A stretch of DNA of 64,000 nt from Hafnia paralvei ATCC 29927. Its GTDB lineage: Bacteria > Pseudomonadota > Gammaproteobacteria > Enterobacterales > Enterobacteriaceae. The notes beneath the pieces were generated by a model that saw nothing but the letters and a program-made list of their open reading frames with translations, ran no database searches and was not told the origin of the DNA. Shown here in pieces: positions 7,739-16,499 of this stretch (position 1 is its first letter; the number at the start of each line of letters is the position of its first letter). The stretch spans positions 248,001 through 312,000 of the forward strand of contig NZ_LXET01000054.1 in NCBI RefSeq assembly GCF_001655005.1, written 5' to 3'. The position numbers and the translations under genes were made by a program.

Positions 7739-9769
7739 ATGGTTTCGCAGCAAAGTGGTCTTGAGTTACAGCAGCAACATGACGGTTTTACTCTTATTTT
7801 TCAGAATCGCGTATTACTTAAACACTCGTCAGAGAGCCCTTGCTTATGGATTGGGCATGGCAAAGCTGATATCGATATGTTCCGTGGTAATTTCAGTATC
7901 AAAGATCGGTTAGGTGAAAAACTGGCTCTGATTGATGCTGAGATTTCATCTACGGCAGCGGGTTTTGACATTCGCTTTAGCCGTGGTGATGTTGCTCAGG
8001 CAACGTTAAACGTTGCTATTGATGCCCACGATCGTCTTGAAATGAAGCTCAGTAATGCCGACAGTGAAAATAATCGCATGTGGCTGCGTTTAGCCGCAGA
8101 ACCTCAGGATCATATTTACGGTTGCGGTGAGCAATTCTCCTATTTTGATTTACGTGGCAAACCATTCCCTTTATGGACTAGCGAGCAGGGCGTTGGGCGT
8201 AACAAGCAAAGCTATGTAACTTGGCAAGCCGATTGCAAAGAAAACGCCGGAGGGGATTATTACTGGACCTTTTTCCCGCAGCCAACCTTTGTCAGTAGCC
8301 AGAAATACTTCTGCCATTTCGATAACAGTTGCTACATGAACTTTGATTTTTCCGCACCTGAATATCATGAACTGGCTATTTGGCAGGATGAAGCGGTGCT
8401 GCATTTTGACTGTGCGGATAGCTACATCACTTTGCTGGAGAAACTCACTGCGCTGCTTGGACGCCAGCCAGAATTGCCAGACTGGGTTTATGACGGCGTA
8501 ATTTTGGGCATTCAGGGCGGCACCGAGGTTTGTCAGAAAAAGCTGGATGTCATGCGTGAACATGGCGTAAAGGTCAGCGGTATTTGGGCTCAAGACTGGG
8601 AAGGTCGCCGCGTGACTTCCTTCGGTAAACGTTTGATGTGGAACTGGCGTTGGGACAGCGAACTTTATCCCGAGCTTGATAAGCGTATTCCACAGTGGAA
8701 AAAAGAGGGCGTGCGTTTCTTGGGGTACATCAATCCGTACGTTGCCATCGAGAAGGAACTGTATGCGGAAGCGGCTGAAAAAGGTTATCTCACCAAAGAT
8801 TACAACGGTGAAGATTATCAGGTGGAGTTCGGTGAATTTTATGCGGGGGTAGTCGATCTCACCAAGCCTGAAGCCTATGACTGGTACAAGAATGTGATTA
8901 AAAAGAATCTGATCGAATTTGGCCTTGATGGCTGGATGGCAGATTTTGGTGAATATCTACCTACTGATACCGTATTACATAACGGCGTTGATGCAGAAAT
9001 TATGCATAACGCGTGGCCTGCGCTATGGGCAAAATGCAACTACGACGCATTGGTAGAAACGGGCAAATTAGGCGAAATCCTGTTCTTTATGCGCGCGGGA
9101 TATACCGATAGCCAGAAATATTCCGTGATGATGTGGGCCGGTGATCAAAACGTTGATTGGAGCTTAGACGATGGTCTTGCATCGGTTATTCCGGCTGCTT
9201 TATCGCTGGCGATGACCGGGCACGGTTTACATCACAGCGATATCGGTGGTTACACCACGCTTTTCGATATGAAGCGTAATAAAGAATTGCTAATGCGCTG
9301 GTGTGAATTCTGCGCCTTCACTCCGTTAATGCGTACTCATGAAGGAAATCGCCCAGACGATAATTGGCAGTTTGATCATGATATAGAAACCATTAGCCAG
9401 TTTGCACGAATGAGCCATATTTTTGTTGCTCTCAAACCCTACATCAAACAGGCGGTTAAATTTAATTCGCAGTCCGGTTTACCGGTAATGCGACCACTAT
9501 TTTTGCACTATGAAGATGATGCTCACACTTATGGCCTGAAATATCAGTACTTGTTTGGCCGCGATCTGCTGGTGGCACCGGTTTATGAGGAAGGGCGCAC
9601 GGATTGGTCACTGTATCTGCCACAGGATAATTGGATAAACCTGTGGACAGGCGAACCACACGCAGGTGGTTGTGAAGTGACTGTTGCAGCGCCAATGGGG
9701 CAACCTCCGGTGTTCTATCGTGCAGACAGTGAATGGGCAGAATTGTTTGCCTCATTGAAGACGCTATAA
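7739..9769 (+). CDS. yihQ: Sulfoquinovosidase (GH31)
   Basis: A 676-residue family GH31 retaining glycosidase that hydrolyses sulfoquinovosyl glycerides to SQ, near-identical in layout to E. coli YihQ. The ATG at 7739 is chosen because GGAG lies 7 bases upstream and the length then matches E. coli; an upstream in-frame GTG lacks a site. The nucleophile motif GWMADFGEYLP and the acid/base motif MMWAGDQNVDWS are intact, as is the sulfonate-binding set Q (AQDW), R and W (GKRLMWNW) that distinguishes sulfoquinovosidases from other GH31 enzymes. No signal peptide: cytoplasmic. Confidence 0.96.
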   Translation: MVSQQSGLELQQQHDGFTLIFQNRVLLKHSSESPCLWIGHGKADIDMFRGNFSIKDRLGEKLALIDAEISSTAAGFDIRFSRGDVAQATLNVAIDAHDRLEMKLSNADSENNRMWLRLAAEPQDHIYGCGEQFSYFDLRGKPFPLWTSEQGVGRNKQSYVTWQADCKENAGGDYYWTFFPQPTFVSSQKYFCHFDNSCYMNFDFSAPEYHELAIWQDEAVLHFDCADSYITLLEKLTALLGRQPELPDWVYDGVILGIQGGTEVCQKKLDVMREHGVKVSGIWAQDWEGRRVTSFGKRLMWNWRWDSELYPELDKRIPQWKKEGVRFLGYINPYVAIEKELYAEAAEKGYLTKDYNGEDYQVEFGEFYAGVVDLTKPEAYDWYKNVIKKNLIEFGLDGWMADFGEYLPTDTVLHNGVDAEIMHNAWPALWAKCNYDALVETGKLGEILFFMRAGYTDSQKYSVMMWAGDQNVDWSLDDGLASVIPAALSLAMTGHGLHHSDIGGYTTLFDMKRNKELLMRWCEFCAFTPLMRTHEGNRPDDNWQFDHDIETISQFARMSHIFVALKPYIKQAVKFNSQSGLPVMRPLFLHYEDDAHTYGLKYQYLFGRDLLVAPVYEEGRTDWSLYLPQDNWINLWTGEPHAGGCEVTVAAPMGQPPVFYRADSEWAELFASLKTL

Positions 9770-9783
9770 GTAAAGTCTCTAGT

Positions 9784-9816
9784 CCCTTAGCCTCCCTTTT
9801 CGAGAGAGGCTAAGGG
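9784..9816 (+). other. Perfect 11-bp intra-operon hairpin between yihQ and yihP
   Basis: Bases 9784-9794 pair perfectly with 9806-9816 around an 11-base loop in the 81-base gap between yihQ and yihP. The stem is followed by GGGAGGCTATC rather than a T-run, so full termination is unlikely. It may set the ratio between enzyme and transporter transcripts by partial termination or protection from decay. Confidence 0.6.
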
Positions 9817-9850
9817 GGAGGCTATCGTGGTTTATACATGGAGAACCACC

Positions 9851-11269
9851 ATGACTCAGGTTTTAAATAACAATAATGAACCGGCAAAATTATTATTGCC
9901 ACTGCGGGAAAAAATTGCTTATGGCATGGGCGATTTGGGCTCAAATATATTATTAGATATTGGTACGCTTTATTTATTAAAGTTTTATACCGATGTATTA
10001 GGCATTCCCGGCACCTATGGCGGTATTATTTTTCTTATTGCTAAATTCTTTACCGCATTTACCGATATGGGCACCGGTATTATGCTGGATTCCCGAACTA
10101 AAATCGGGCCCAAAGGTAAGTTTCGTCCATTCGTACTCTATGCAGCGTTTCCGGTTACCTTGTTAGCTATTGCCAACTTTATTGGCACTGGCTTTGAAAT
10201 TACTGGAAAAACCGTAGTGGCTACGGCGCTATTCATGCTTTATGGCTTGTTCTTTAGCATGATGAATTGTTCATATGGTGCGATGGTACCCGCTATCACT
10301 AAAAACCCTAATGAGAGAGCATCTCTTGCCGCATGGCGTCAGGGCGGTGCGACTTTGGGGTTATTGCTATGTACCGTGGGTTTTGTACCCGTTATGGATT
10401 TAGTTGAAGGAAACTCTCAGCTTGGCTACATCGTAGCGGCCACACTCTTTTCTCTGGTCGGGCTGTTCTTTATGTGGTGCTGCTATGCCGGAGTGAAAGA
10501 GCGTTATGTAGAGGCACCAGCAGCCCATAATGCGCAGGGAAGCGCGCAGAAAAAACCGGGTATTTTGCAATCCTTTCGAGCAATTGCGGGTAACCGTCCA
10601 CTGTTTATCTTATGTATTGCCAACCTCTGTACGCTAGGGGCATTTAACGTCAAATTAGCCATTCAAGTTTATTACACCCAATATGTGCTTAATGACCCTA
10701 TCTTATTGTCATATATGGGCTTCTTCAGCATGGGGTGTATTTTCATTGGCGTATTCTTAATGCCGATGGCAGTACGTAAATTCGGTAAAAAAACGGTATA
10801 TTTAGGAGGGCTCGCTATTTGGATTGTTGGCGATGTGCTCAACTATATGTATGGTGATACCTCAGTAACTTTTGTTCTTTATTCATGTTTAGCCTTCTTT
10901 GGCTCAGCATTCGTCAATAGCCTAAACTGGGCGCTGGTGTCTGACACGGTTGAATATGGCGAATGGCGGACTGGCATACGGTCTGAAGGCACTGTCTATA
11001 CCGGATTCACCTTTTTCCGCAAAGTATCGCAGGCACTGGCCGGCTTTTTCCCTGGTTGGATGCTAACTCAGATTGGCTATGTTCCTAATATTGCACAGGC
11101 TGCACATACCATCGAGGGTCTGCGTGAGCTGATCTTTATCTATCCGGCGGCGTTGGCTCTGACGACGATTGTGGCAATGGGCTGTTTCTATAATTTGAAC
11201 GAGACAATGTATGTGAAAATCGTGGGTGAAATTGAAGCGCGCAAGCGTGATACAAGCCCAGTTATTTAA
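9851..11269 (+). CDS. yihP: GPH-family sugar transporter, YihP-like
   Basis: A 472-residue, roughly 12-helix glycoside-pentoside-hexuronide:cation symporter. The family signature at the N terminus (EKIAYGMGDLGSNILLDIGT) and the EYGEWRTGIRSEGTVYTGFTF motif in the C-terminal half are clear. The ATG at 9851 is used because GGAGAACC precedes it; an in-frame GTG 24 bases upstream has no site. It is a close paralogue of the next gene. By comparison with E. coli, YihO and YihP import SQ, SQ-glycerol or export DHPS; which does which is unsettled, and nothing in the sequence decides it. Confidence 0.85.
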   Translation: MTQVLNNNNEPAKLLLPLREKIAYGMGDLGSNILLDIGTLYLLKFYTDVLGIPGTYGGIIFLIAKFFTAFTDMGTGIMLDSRTKIGPKGKFRPFVLYAAFPVTLLAIANFIGTGFEITGKTVVATALFMLYGLFFSMMNCSYGAMVPAITKNPNERASLAAWRQGGATLGLLLCTVGFVPVMDLVEGNSQLGYIVAATLFSLVGLFFMWCCYAGVKERYVEAPAAHNAQGSAQKKPGILQSFRAIAGNRPLFILCIANLCTLGAFNVKLAIQVYYTQYVLNDPILLSYMGFFSMGCIFIGVFLMPMAVRKFGKKTVYLGGLAIWIVGDVLNYMYGDTSVTFVLYSCLAFFGSAFVNSLNWALVSDTVEYGEWRTGIRSEGTVYTGFTFFRKVSQALAGFFPGWMLTQIGYVPNIAQAAHTIEGLRELIFIYPAALALTTIVAMGCFYNLNETMYVKIVGEIEARKRDTSPVI

Positions 11270-11360
11270 TAAAAATCTCACTTATGGCAGGCCGCCATGA
11301 AGTTAATGAAGTTTTGTGGCGGATAAGTGCGGGCAATATAATAATGAAAGGACCTGTCAG

Positions 11361-12752
11361 ATGGAAAATTTAGAACATCAGGATCCCGTTACCCTAAAGT
11401 TATCACTACGGGAAAAAATCGCTTATGGCATGGGTGATTTTGGTTCGAATCTTTTACTGTGTATCGGCACGTTGTATTTGTTGAAGTTCTATACTGATAT
11501 TTTAGGTATTCCAGCAATTTACGGAGGAGTAATCTTCCTTATTGCTAAGTTCTTTACGGCTTTCACCGATATTCTTACTGGCGTTCTAGTTGATTCTCGT
11601 CGGAATATAGGTGTAAAGGGTAAGTTTAAGCCGTTTATTTTTTATGCTTCTTTGCCTGTCGCTTTACTGGAGATCGCTAATTTTATTCACGTTGACGTTT
11701 CTATTAATTTAAAAACGGTGCTGGCGACGGTCTTGTTCATGCTGTTTGGATTATTTTACAGCCTGATGAATTGCTCTTATGGTGCGATGGTACCCGCGAT
11801 AACTAAAAATCCTCATGAACGAGCCTCCCTTGCTGCATGGCGTCAAGGTGGATCTACCTTAGGTCTATTGCTATGTACTGTCGGTTTCATGCCAATTCAG
11901 ACTTTATTTTTATCACAACCAGAATTAGGGTATTTAGTGGGCGCATCGGTATTTGCTACTTGTGGTTTACTCTGCATGTGGTGGTGCCATTCTGGTGTGA
12001 AAGAGCGCTATGTTGAGCTTGTTCCTCTCCACCATAAACCAAGCATTTTTAAGTCGTTTTGTGCCATTTTTAAAAACCCGCCGCTGCTGGTGCTGTGCAT
12101 TGCTAATTTATGTACTTTAGCTGCATTTAATATAAAACTGGCGATTCAGGTTTATTATACCCAGTACGTTTTACAGGATATTAATCTATTAGCCTATATG
12201 GGATTCTTTAGTATGGGCTGCATTTTAATTGGTGTTCTGCTAGTGCCAACAGCGGTAAAACGTTTTGGGAAAAAACAGGTCTATTTGGGTGGGCTAATGC
12301 TGTGGGCCTTAGGCGATCTGCTCAACTATTTCTATGGTAGTTCGTGGGGAAATAGCTCCGTTGTTTTTGTTGTGTTTTCCTGTATGGCATTCTTTGGCAC
12401 GGCATTCGTCAATAGCCTGAATTGGGCGCTGGTACCTGACACTGTTGACTACGGAGAATGGAAAACAGGTATTCGCGCTGAAGGATCTGTGTATACCGGA
12501 TATACGTTTTCGCGAAAGATATCGGCGGCACTCGCTGGTTTCTTGCCTGGAATAATGTTAACTCAGATTGGCTATATTCCCAATGTCATCCAAACCGAGT
12601 CGGTGTTGGAAGGGTTGCGAAGGCTCATATTTATTTATCCTTGTGTATTAGCGATTATCGCGGCTATTACTATGGGGTTATTCTATAAGCTTAGCGAAAA
12701 AAGATTTGTACAAATTATTAATGAGTTAAATGCAAGGAAACTCGCTAAATAA
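11361..12752 (+). CDS. yihO: GPH-family sulfoquinovose/SQ-glyceride transporter, YihO-like
   Basis: A 463-residue cation symporter closely matching E. coli YihO, including SLREKIAYGMGDFGSN at the N terminus, KNPHERASLAAWRQGG near residue 150 and VDYGEWKTGIRAEGSVYTGY in the C-terminal half. The ATG at 11361 follows an AAAGGA site; the upstream in-frame start is less likely. It forms a tandem pair with yihP (about 60% similar by eye), implying an old duplication. It is followed by the porin gene ompL, so outer- and inner-membrane uptake are co-expressed. Confidence 0.9.
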   Translation: MENLEHQDPVTLKLSLREKIAYGMGDFGSNLLLCIGTLYLLKFYTDILGIPAIYGGVIFLIAKFFTAFTDILTGVLVDSRRNIGVKGKFKPFIFYASLPVALLEIANFIHVDVSINLKTVLATVLFMLFGLFYSLMNCSYGAMVPAITKNPHERASLAAWRQGGSTLGLLLCTVGFMPIQTLFLSQPELGYLVGASVFATCGLLCMWWCHSGVKERYVELVPLHHKPSIFKSFCAIFKNPPLLVLCIANLCTLAAFNIKLAIQVYYTQYVLQDINLLAYMGFFSMGCILIGVLLVPTAVKRFGKKQVYLGGLMLWALGDLLNYFYGSSWGNSSVVFVVFSCMAFFGTAFVNSLNWALVPDTVDYGEWKTGIRAEGSVYTGYTFSRKISAALAGFLPGIMLTQIGYIPNVIQTESVLEGLRRLIFIYPCVLAIIAAITMGLFYKLSEKRFVQIINELNARKLAK

Positions 12753-12787
12753 ATTAGTTCTAGTATTTAAACCGACATGCTGTTATT

Positions 12788-12810
12788 ACCTTCAGGTTTT
12801 TCCTGAGGGT
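12788..12810 (+). other. Hairpin between yihO and ompL
   Basis: ACCTTCAGG (12788-12796) pairs with CCTGAGGGT (12802-12810) around TTTTT, with one G-T pair. No T-run follows on the plus strand. It lies in the 113-base gap before ompL and may mark a partial stop or an RNA end protecting the yih mRNA. Confidence 0.45.
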
Positions 12811-12865
12811 GATATTTGTCAATTTTCATGATGTCAGTGATTTAATATTTCAATAGGGATTTGTC

Positions 12866-13555
12866 ATGAATAAAATAAGTACAGCAATAATATTAGCCTC
12901 TTTTATATCTGGAACTGCTTATGCCGGGGCTTATCTTGAGACTCGAGAGGCTTACAATACGGCCTCAGAAGAAAGTGAGATTATCCTACGCGGTGGTTAT
13001 AACTTTGATAATGGTTCGGGGTTAATGTATACCAATGCTTATAATGTTGGGAAAATGGATCAGTTAAAGCATAGCTATAACGAACTGGAAGGATGGTATC
13101 CATTGTTCCGTCCCACAGAAAATTGGACGATTTCTCCTGGTGGGTTAATTAACTCAAGTAGTGCGGGTTCTGGCGGTGCTGCTTATTTAGATGTAAATTA
13201 TAAATTTCTACCATGGTTTAATTTAACGACTCGATATCGCTACAATCATAATAACTATGACACAATCGATACCAATGGCGAATATGATAAAAATGATACG
13301 CATGAAATGGCAATGTACTGGAATTTCAAGGTTAGCGATCAGTTTTTATATACCTTTGAGCCACACTATTTCATCCGCGTTAATGACTTCAAAAGTAAAA
13401 ATGATGAAAGCCACCACTGGGAAATTACTAACAAGTTTAGTTATAAAATAGATAATAATTGGATGCCTTATTTAGAGCTGCAATGGCTAGACCGGTGGGA
13501 CTATTATAATCGCGAACAATACCGCATTCGTTTAGGTTTACGGTATTCATTCTGA
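12866..13555 (+). CDS. ompL: OmpL/KdgM-family outer-membrane porin
   Basis: A 229-residue outer-membrane beta-barrel of the KdgM family. A signal peptide ends near residue 20 (AYA-GAYLETR), followed by alternating amphipathic strands rich in Y, W and N and a C-terminal phenylalanine (YRIRLGLRYSF), the usual outer-membrane assembly signal. It matches E. coli OmpL, also at the end of the yih locus. Likely role: diffusion of SQ or sulfoquinovosyl glycerol across the outer membrane. It is the last gene of the operon and ends on a bidirectional terminator. Confidence 0.9.
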   Translation: MNKISTAIILASFISGTAYAGAYLETREAYNTASEESEIILRGGYNFDNGSGLMYTNAYNVGKMDQLKHSYNELEGWYPLFRPTENWTISPGGLINSSSAGSGGAAYLDVNYKFLPWFNLTTRYRYNHNNYDTIDTNGEYDKNDTHEMAMYWNFKVSDQFLYTFEPHYFIRVNDFKSKNDESHHWEITNKFSYKIDNNWMPYLELQWLDRWDYYNREQYRIRLGLRYSF

Positions 13556-13563
13556 TCAATGAC

Positions 13564-13593
13564 ATAACGCTCTCCCCGCAGGGAGGGCGTTAT
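13564..13593. terminator. Bidirectional terminator between ompL and fucR
   Basis: A 13-bp stem (13564-13576 with 13581-13593, one G-T pair) around CGCA, located between the stop codons of convergent ompL and fucR. It overlaps the fucR stop, so it separates the sulfoquinovose and fucose units. Confidence 0.75.
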
Positions 13594-14309
13594 TCACCTT
13601 CCCCAACCTCCAGATTTGATATCACCTGTTCGACATCATTAATGCTGCCAATTTTTATTTCACTGGTGCGGTTCATTTTGCTTTTATCAATAAGCAGGAG
13701 GGATTGCAGCGCACGTTTGAGCAACAGGGACTTGAATTCGGCGTTATAGCTGTTGGAGTCCCAGAGAATGCCTTCTTTATCAATACCTTCGCAGGAGAAG
13801 ATAAACAGGTCGATTTCAAGCTCTTTCAGCTGAGAAATAATCGCAGGATTCACATAGCAGGCATATTTTCGCTGCAATAGGCCACCGGAACTTATCAGTT
13901 GGATATGTTCTCGTTTGGATAGCTCCTGACAGATCCGTACGCTGTTAGTAAATACGGTGATATCAATATCTGGCAGCTGTTTTGCCAGATACCAGCAGGT
14001 TGAGCTGGCATCTAGCGCGATAGTCATACCCTCATCAATCCATGGCAGCGTTTGGCGGGCAATATCGGCTTTACTGGTGAAGTGGCTTTTTAGGCGGGCG
14101 CTGAAAGGGTCACCGCTGTCCTGAGTATCGCGCTTGATACTTTTGGCACGGCCATGTTGACGGATGATCTTTCCCTGAGCCTGAAGCGCATTAAGATCGC
14201 GTCGGATCGTTTCTTTACTGACATGCAGTAGATCGGCAAGATCTTCTGTGGTTAGCGTTTCATGCTGTCGGATGAGTTGTACGATTGCCTGATGGCGATC
14301 TGTTTTCAC
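13590..14309 (-). CDS. fucR: L-fucose operon activator
   Basis: A 239-residue DeoR-family regulator matching E. coli FucR, which activates the fuc genes on binding fuculose 1-phosphate. The helix-turn-helix is at about residues 18-40 (LADLLHVSKETIRRDLNAL), and the sensor domain contains ALDASSTCWYLAKQLPDI and the LFIFSCEGID motif. The start is taken as GTG at 14309: it has GAGGAG 8 bases upstream and aligns with the E. coli N terminus; an ATG at 14336 would add nine unsupported residues. It is the last gene of fucPIKUR. Its probable operators are the repeated motifs upstream of fucP and fucA. Confidence 0.92.
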   Translation of the reverse strand: MKTDRHQAIVQLIRQHETLTTEDLADLLHVSKETIRRDLNALQAQGKIIRQHGRAKSIKRDTQDSGDPFSARLKSHFTSKADIARQTLPWIDEGMTIALDASSTCWYLAKQLPDIDITVFTNSVRICQELSKREHIQLISSGGLLQRKYACYVNPAIISQLKELEIDLFIFSCEGIDKEGILWDSNSYNAEFKSLLLKRALQSLLLIDKSKMNRTSEIKIGSINDVEQVISNLEVGEGE

Positions 14310-14391
14310 GGTGGCTCTCCTCTCACGAAAAACCATGCGTCCGGCTTTCGCTTAATGGCCGACGCATGGCTGAATGCAGCAGAGCAAGAGA

Positions 14392-14817
14392 TTAAGGCGT
14401 CACTCCTTTTTTTAACAGTATATTCCCGTATTTAGCCGTCTCGCCTGTGATAACGATCGCAAAGGCCTTTTGAGCGCGTTCATAAAATGCGAAACGATCG
14501 ATGCGTTCAATTGTAAGCTCGCTCTGCTCATGGTGCGTAAGAGCCTGTAAATAGCGCTGTTCGACGCTGGGATCGAGTGTGTCTCCAGCGACAGCGGCCA
14601 TCATAACCAGCGGCGGGGCATAACTGTCGAGCTCGAATAGTGGAATGATGGCTGTCAGCAGATCGCTGACTTTTAATCCATCGGCTCTAATGACCTTTGG
14701 TCCCATGCTATGCGCGGGGAAATGCGCGTCGGAGAAAATGATTTCGTCGCCGTGCCCCATTTCAGCCAATGTCTTGAGTAGCTGTGGTGAAATGAGCGGG
14801 GAGATATTTTTTAGCAT
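14392..14817 (-). CDS. fucU: L-fucose mutarotase
   Basis: A 141-residue RbsD/FucU-family protein that interconverts alpha- and beta-L-fucose. It closely matches E. coli FucU: the catalytic histidine lies in the AEMGHGDEIIFSDAHFPAHS segment (residues 17-36), with conserved SYAPPLVMMAAV and a C-terminal YGNILLKKGVTP. It begins one base after the fucK stop, so translation is almost certainly coupled. Confidence 0.95.
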   Translation of the reverse strand: MLKNISPLISPQLLKTLAEMGHGDEIIFSDAHFPAHSMGPKVIRADGLKVSDLLTAIIPLFELDSYAPPLVMMAAVAGDTLDPSVEQRYLQALTHHEQSELTIERIDRFAFYERAQKAFAIVITGETAKYGNILLKKGVTP

Positions 14818-14818
14818 T

Positions 14819-16282
14819 TCAAACTCCTTCTAAAATGGGGTTATGACTCGTCGTCAGCTCACGGTATTCAGCACTTTGCTCGCTGGGATAATAAGACTGA
14901 TAGCGATAGTTAACCTGTTGGCGAGCCTGCTCGGGAGAGTCGTAATAGCCAACGCCGCTCCATGCAAACATAGCGGCACCGAGTACGGTCGTCTCAGCAT
15001 CGTGCAGAACTTTGATCGGCAGATTTAATACGTCTGCTTTGATCTGGTTCCATAGCGTATTGCGACTGCCACCGCCGACGAGTAAAAGCTCTTTTGAGGT
15101 AAACCCGCCGATATTTTCCAGTAACGCGAGATTTTGCTGTAGCTGCCAAGAAAGCCCTTCCAATGCAGAGCGATAGAAATGGCCACGCTCAGTATGCAAA
15201 CGCATTCCACTCCAGCCAGCCGGGGAACGGTTATCAAGCAGTTGGCAGTTCATCCGTAATCCTTCGCTACCGGGGCTAATATTGGCCGCTTCTGCAATCA
15301 TCTGGGAATACACATCCGGTAGCTTTCCGTTAGGCCAGTAAAGCTGACGAACCTTTTCCAGCACACCTGAAGCAAGCCACTGTAGACCCGGATTGAACAA
15401 GCCTTCACAGCTGTCCAACTCGCAGGTAGAGCCAATAAAACGGGGCAACAGTGATGTATTGACCTGCGGAGTTCGCACCATCAATATTTCCCATGTGCCG
15501 GATGAAAGCACCGGTTGATCGAGACCCGCTCCTGAACCAAATAGGGCAAATTGGGTATCGTGTCCGGTAGCAATGACCGGTGTACCCGCAGGAATACCAA
15601 GGCGTTCCGCCATGTGTGGTAATAAATGACCAATATGTTCCCCTGCCGCAACGATGCGGGGAAAAAGTCCGATAGGGAGTCCAGTTCGCTGTAAAATCGT
15701 GTCGCTAAACGTTTCCTGACGCACATCGAGCAGTTGGCTTGTGCCCGCCATTGTGCGATCGGTAGTGAACTCACCGGTGAGACGTTGGTTAATCAGCGAT
15801 GAGATAAACAGCCATGCATGGGCTTTTTCTAGCAGTTCTGGGCGGTTTTCTTTCAGCCATATGAGTTTATATAACGTGTTGAAACTGAATTGACCGATCC
15901 CCGAAATAGTTTGTAGTTCGCCGGGAGTAATGTAGCGGTCAATCTTTTCCATAATCGCCGCCGTACGTGGACATTTCCAGCTAATGACGGGGTAAAGTAG
16001 TTCACCATTGGCATCAACCAGAGCACCATCAACGCCAAATGTTGTTACGCTGATGGCATGAATTTTAGCGCCACCAAGTTTAGGCATGATTCTCTGGCAG
16101 CAATCGGCAAAGCGTTGCAGGATGTCATCGAGTGACCAAACGTGCCATTGGTCATTTTCAGTGGCGGGCTGGCTGGCGTTTGGTGTGGTCGCTTTGGCAA
16201 CAACGATGCCTTGAGCATCAACCGCAATGGCGCGGACATTGGTGGCTCCGCAGTCCAAAATGATCACCACATCATTGTTCAT
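14819..16282 (-). CDS. fucK: L-fuculokinase
   Basis: A 487-residue FGGY carbohydrate kinase that converts L-fuculose to L-fuculose 1-phosphate. The N-terminal phosphate motif IILDCGATNVRA, the TTFGVDGALVD substrate-site segment near residue 85, and the C-terminal VGGGSRNTLWNQIKADVL adenosine motif identify the family and match FucK. It is separated from fucI by 217 bases that hold a palindromic repeat, and nearly overlaps fucU. Confidence 0.94.
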   Translation of the reverse strand: MNNDVVIILDCGATNVRAIAVDAQGIVVAKATTPNASQPATENDQWHVWSLDDILQRFADCCQRIMPKLGGAKIHAISVTTFGVDGALVDANGELLYPVISWKCPRTAAIMEKIDRYITPGELQTISGIGQFSFNTLYKLIWLKENRPELLEKAHAWLFISSLINQRLTGEFTTDRTMAGTSQLLDVRQETFSDTILQRTGLPIGLFPRIVAAGEHIGHLLPHMAERLGIPAGTPVIATGHDTQFALFGSGAGLDQPVLSSGTWEILMVRTPQVNTSLLPRFIGSTCELDSCEGLFNPGLQWLASGVLEKVRQLYWPNGKLPDVYSQMIAEAANISPGSEGLRMNCQLLDNRSPAGWSGMRLHTERGHFYRSALEGLSWQLQQNLALLENIGGFTSKELLLVGGGSRNTLWNQIKADVLNLPIKVLHDAETTVLGAAMFAWSGVGYYDSPEQARQQVNYRYQSYYPSEQSAEYRELTTSHNPILEGV

Positions 16283-16307
16283 GGTGGCTCCTCGTTAGTA
16301 TTGATCC

Positions 16308-16432
16308 GTCATACTTCAAGCTTGCATTTTGTTGTCTGCATTCACTTACCCGAGTACTCGCTCTGACTAGAGTAAGCTCATCACAATGTGCTGACTTGCT
16401 GCCTCAATGAAGCTCGAATTATTGAAGGTATA
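16308..16432. repeat. Intergenic palindromic repeat (copy 1) between fucI and fucK
   Basis: The 217-base gap between fucI and fucK holds an imperfect palindrome. ATACTTCAAGCTTGCA starts at 16311, and its partner arm GAAGCTCGAATTATTGAAGGTAT ends near 16432. The arms resemble those of a second copy at 20149-20212. This looks like an enterobacterial intergenic repeat of the YPAL/ERIC kind, here lying inside the fuc operon where it would be transcribed as a large hairpin. Confidence 0.65.
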
Positions 16433-16499
16433 AATGCGCAGATCCCCACCCGACCATCACCCATAGAAGGCGCGGTTGGGCGGGGTAAGCCATCAGCCT

